Assembly (NCBI GenBank): GCA_002314685.1
Contig: DCHB01000024.1
Location: 1-24,806, forward strand
Reading direction: 5' to 3'
DNA from: Clostridiales bacterium UBA1763
GTDB lineage: Bacteria; Bacillota; Clostridia; Oscillospirales; Oscillospiraceae
Length of the DNA: 24,806 nucleotides
In this document: positions 23,109-24,806 of the stretch, in pieces
Layout of the letters: each line of letters starts with the position of its first letter
How positions within the stretch are numbered: position 1 is the first letter of the stretch
Notes under the pieces: model-generated
The model's input: the letters and a program-made list of their open reading frames with translations, nothing else
Told to the model about the DNA's origin: nothing
Database searches by the model: none
Program-made: the position numbers and the translations under genes

Positions 23109-24806
23109 ATGAAATACGATTTTACCGCAATTGAGAAGAAGTGGCAGGACAAGTGGGAAGAGACCAAGCCCTACGCGGCAATAACAGGCGATACCACACG
23201 CCCCAAGTTTTACGGACTTATTGAGTTCCCGTACCCCTCGGGTCAGGGACTCCATGTCGGTCATCCCCGCCCCTTCACTGCGATTGATATAGTTGCAAGA
23301 AAGAGAAGAATGGAAGGCTACAATGTGCTTTTCCCCATCGGATTTGACGCATTCGGTCTGCCCACGGAAAACTACGCAATCAAGACTCACATTCACCCGA
23401 CAAAGGTGACTGCGGACAATATAAAGACCTTCACAAGCCAGCTTAAGATGCTCGGCTACAGCTTCGACTGGGACCGCTGTGTTGATACCACCGACCCCAA
23501 GTACTACAAGTGGACTCAGTGGATTTTCCTGCAGATGTTCAAGAACGGACTTGCATACAAGGCAACAATGCCTGTCAACTGGTGCACAAGCTGTAAGTGC
23601 GTGCTTGCAAACGAAGAGGTCGTTGACGGTGTGTGCGAGCGTTGCGGCGCAGAGGTCGTTCAGAAGGAAAAGAGTCAGTGGATGCTTGCAATCACAAAGT
23701 ATGCCGACAGACTTATCGACGACCTTGACGATGTAAACTTCATCGAAAGAGTAAAAATCCAGCAGAGAAACTGGATCGGACGCTCAACAGGTACAGAGGT
23801 CACCTTCAAGACCAATACAGGTGACGATGTAACGGTTTACACAACCCGTGCAGATACTCTGTTCGGTACGACCTACATGGTCATTTCCCCCGAGCACCCC
23901 ATACTCAAGAAGTGGCAGAGCCTTATTGAAAACTGGGACGAGGTCGTCGCATATCAGAAGGAAGCGGCAAGAAAGTCCGATTTCGAGCGCGGCGAGCTTA
24001 ACAAGGACAAGACGGGCGTTCTACTCAAGGGCATCGAGGTCATTAACCCCGTAACCGATGCAAAGCTCCCCATGTATGTCTCCGACTATGTCCTCATGGG
24101 CTACGGCACGGGCATCGTCATGGGCGTTCCCGGCCATGACCAGCGTGACTGGGACTTTGCAACAAAGTTCGGTCTGCCAATTATAGAGGTCGTCGCAGGC
24201 GGCGACGTCACCAAGGAAGCATATATTACCAAGGAAGACGGCATCGTAGTCAACTCCGATTTCCTCAACGGCATGACCGTCAAGGAAGCTATCCCCGCGA
24301 TGAAGGAATATGCGGTTGAGCACGGCTTCGGTAAGCTCAAGACCAACTACAAGCTGCGTGACTGGGTATTCTCCCGTCAGCGCTACTGGGGCGAGCCTAT
24401 CCCCATGGTAAACTGCCCCGAATGCGGCTGGGTACCCGTACCCGAAAGCGAGCTGCCTCTCCTGCTTCCCGATGTAGAAAACTACGAGCCCACCGATAAC
24501 GGCGAAAGCCCCATCGCAAAGATTCGCGACTGGGTTGAAACCACCTGCCCCAAGTGCGGCGGCAAGGCTGAGCGTGAAACCGATACAATGCCCAACTGGG
24601 CAGGCTCATCGTGGTACTGGCTCCGCTATATGGACCCGAACAACGACGAGCAGTTCGTTTCCAAGGAAGCCGAGGAATATTGGGGACCCGTTGACTGGTA
24701 TAACGGCGGCATGGAGCATACAACTCTGCACCTGCTGTACTCCCGCTTCTGGCACAAGTTCCTGTACGATATCGGCGTTGTCCACACCAAGGAGCCCTAT
24801 GCCAAG
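23109..24806 (+). CDS. leuS: Leucyl-tRNA synthetase (3' end beyond the window)
   Basis: Class I synthetase that charges tRNA-Leu and edits mischarged products. The frame is open for 566 codons to the window edge; the KMSKS motif and anticodon-binding domain would lie outside. Visible: FPYPSGQGLHVGHPRPFTAI (40-59, the HIGH-type motif is HVGH at 49-52), FGLPTENYAIKTHIHPTKVT, zinc cysteines C159/162/176/179, editing-domain TTRADTLFGTTY (245-256) and GTGIVMGVPGHDQRDWDF (333-350, editing Asp344). Further on are LRDWVFSRQRYWGEPIP (416-432) and a second zinc pair CPECG/CPKCGG. It begins with AAAGGGAG (23092-23099) 9 bases before the ATG. It lies downstream of rsfS after the structured repeat; no T-box is visible. 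Confidence 0.96.
   Translation, partial: MKYDFTAIEKKWQDKWEETKPYAAITGDTTRPKFYGLIEFPYPSGQGLHVGHPRPFTAIDIVARKRRMEGYNVLFPIGFDAFGLPTENYAIKTHIHPTKVTADNIKTFTSQLKMLGYSFDWDRCVDTTDPKYYKWTQWIFLQMFKNGLAYKATMPVNWCTSCKCVLANEEVVDGVCERCGAEVVQKEKSQWMLAITKYADRLIDDLDDVNFIERVKIQQRNWIGRSTGTEVTFKTNTGDDVTVYTTRADTLFGTTYMVISPEHPILKKWQSLIENWDEVVAYQKEAARKSDFERGELNKDKTGVLLKGIEVINPVTDAKLPMYVSDYVLMGYGTGIVMGVPGHDQRDWDFATKFGLPIIEVVAGGDVTKEAYITKEDGIVVNSDFLNGMTVKEAIPAMKEYAVEHGFGKLKTNYKLRDWVFSRQRYWGEPIPMVNCPECGWVPVPESELPLLLPDVENYEPTDNGESPIAKIRDWVETTCPKCGGKAERETDTMPNWAGSSWYWLRYMDPNNDEQFVSKEAEEYWGPVDWYNGGMEHTTLHLLYSRFWHKFLYDIGVVHTKEPYAK

Overview
The window looks like part of a low-to-mid GC Bacillota chromosome, most likely a clostridial gut anaerobe of the Oscillospirales/Ruminococcaceae type. 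This is inferred from strong AGGAGG-type ribosome binding sites, LCP-type (Gram-positive) wall assembly, TrmFO rather than TrmA, the order rnc-smc-ftsY and rdgB-yhbY-nadD-yqeK-lcp-rsfS-leuS, and a potABCD operon. No rRNA, tRNA, CRISPR array, transposase, phage or toxin-antitoxin gene is visible. Nearly all of it is conserved housekeeping sequence; the surprises are in start sites, gene architecture and one intergenic element.

Layout. (1) 40-1053: an RluA/RluD-type pseudouridine synthase whose promoter ends at its start codon. (2) 1095-5233: a polyamine importer operon, potA-potB-potC-potD, with its own promoter, a very stable leader hairpin, overlapping genes and a strong terminator. (3) 5248-6792, minus strand: a membrane-anchored phosphodiester glycosidase (NAGPA) domain protein, convergent with potD and sharing its terminator. 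(4) 6793-6918: a compact divergent promoter region. (5) 6919-24806, plus strand: one long, tightly packed series of genes: TrmH/SpoU methyltransferase, dprA, topA, trmFO, plsX, rnc, a radical SAM gene, smc, ftsY, rdgB, yhbY, a fused nadD-yqeK, an LCP wall-polymer ligase, rsfS, then leuS, which runs off the window. Gaps are a few bases or overlaps of 4 or 17 bases, so most of it is probably co-transcribed; a weak internal promoter precedes smc. The only sizeable gap (22901-23108) holds a 160-base direct-repeat unit with extensive predicted RNA structure.

Functionally the large block gathers translation and RNA maturation (methyltransferase, TrmFO, RNase III, YhbY, RsfS, LeuRS), chromosome and DNA work (DprA, TopA, SMC), membrane and envelope work (PlsX, FtsY, LCP), and nucleotide house-cleaning and NAD synthesis (RdgB, NadD-YqeK).

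Points worth a second look: the structured 160-base repeat unit before leuS; two RNA-modification genes that look leaderless; a minus-strand gene whose strong SD sits in front of AUA rather than AUG; an SMC about 180 residues shorter than usual; a PotD anchored by a C-terminal helix instead of a lipid; and a NadD-YqeK fusion. I did not find a convincing new multi-gene system.
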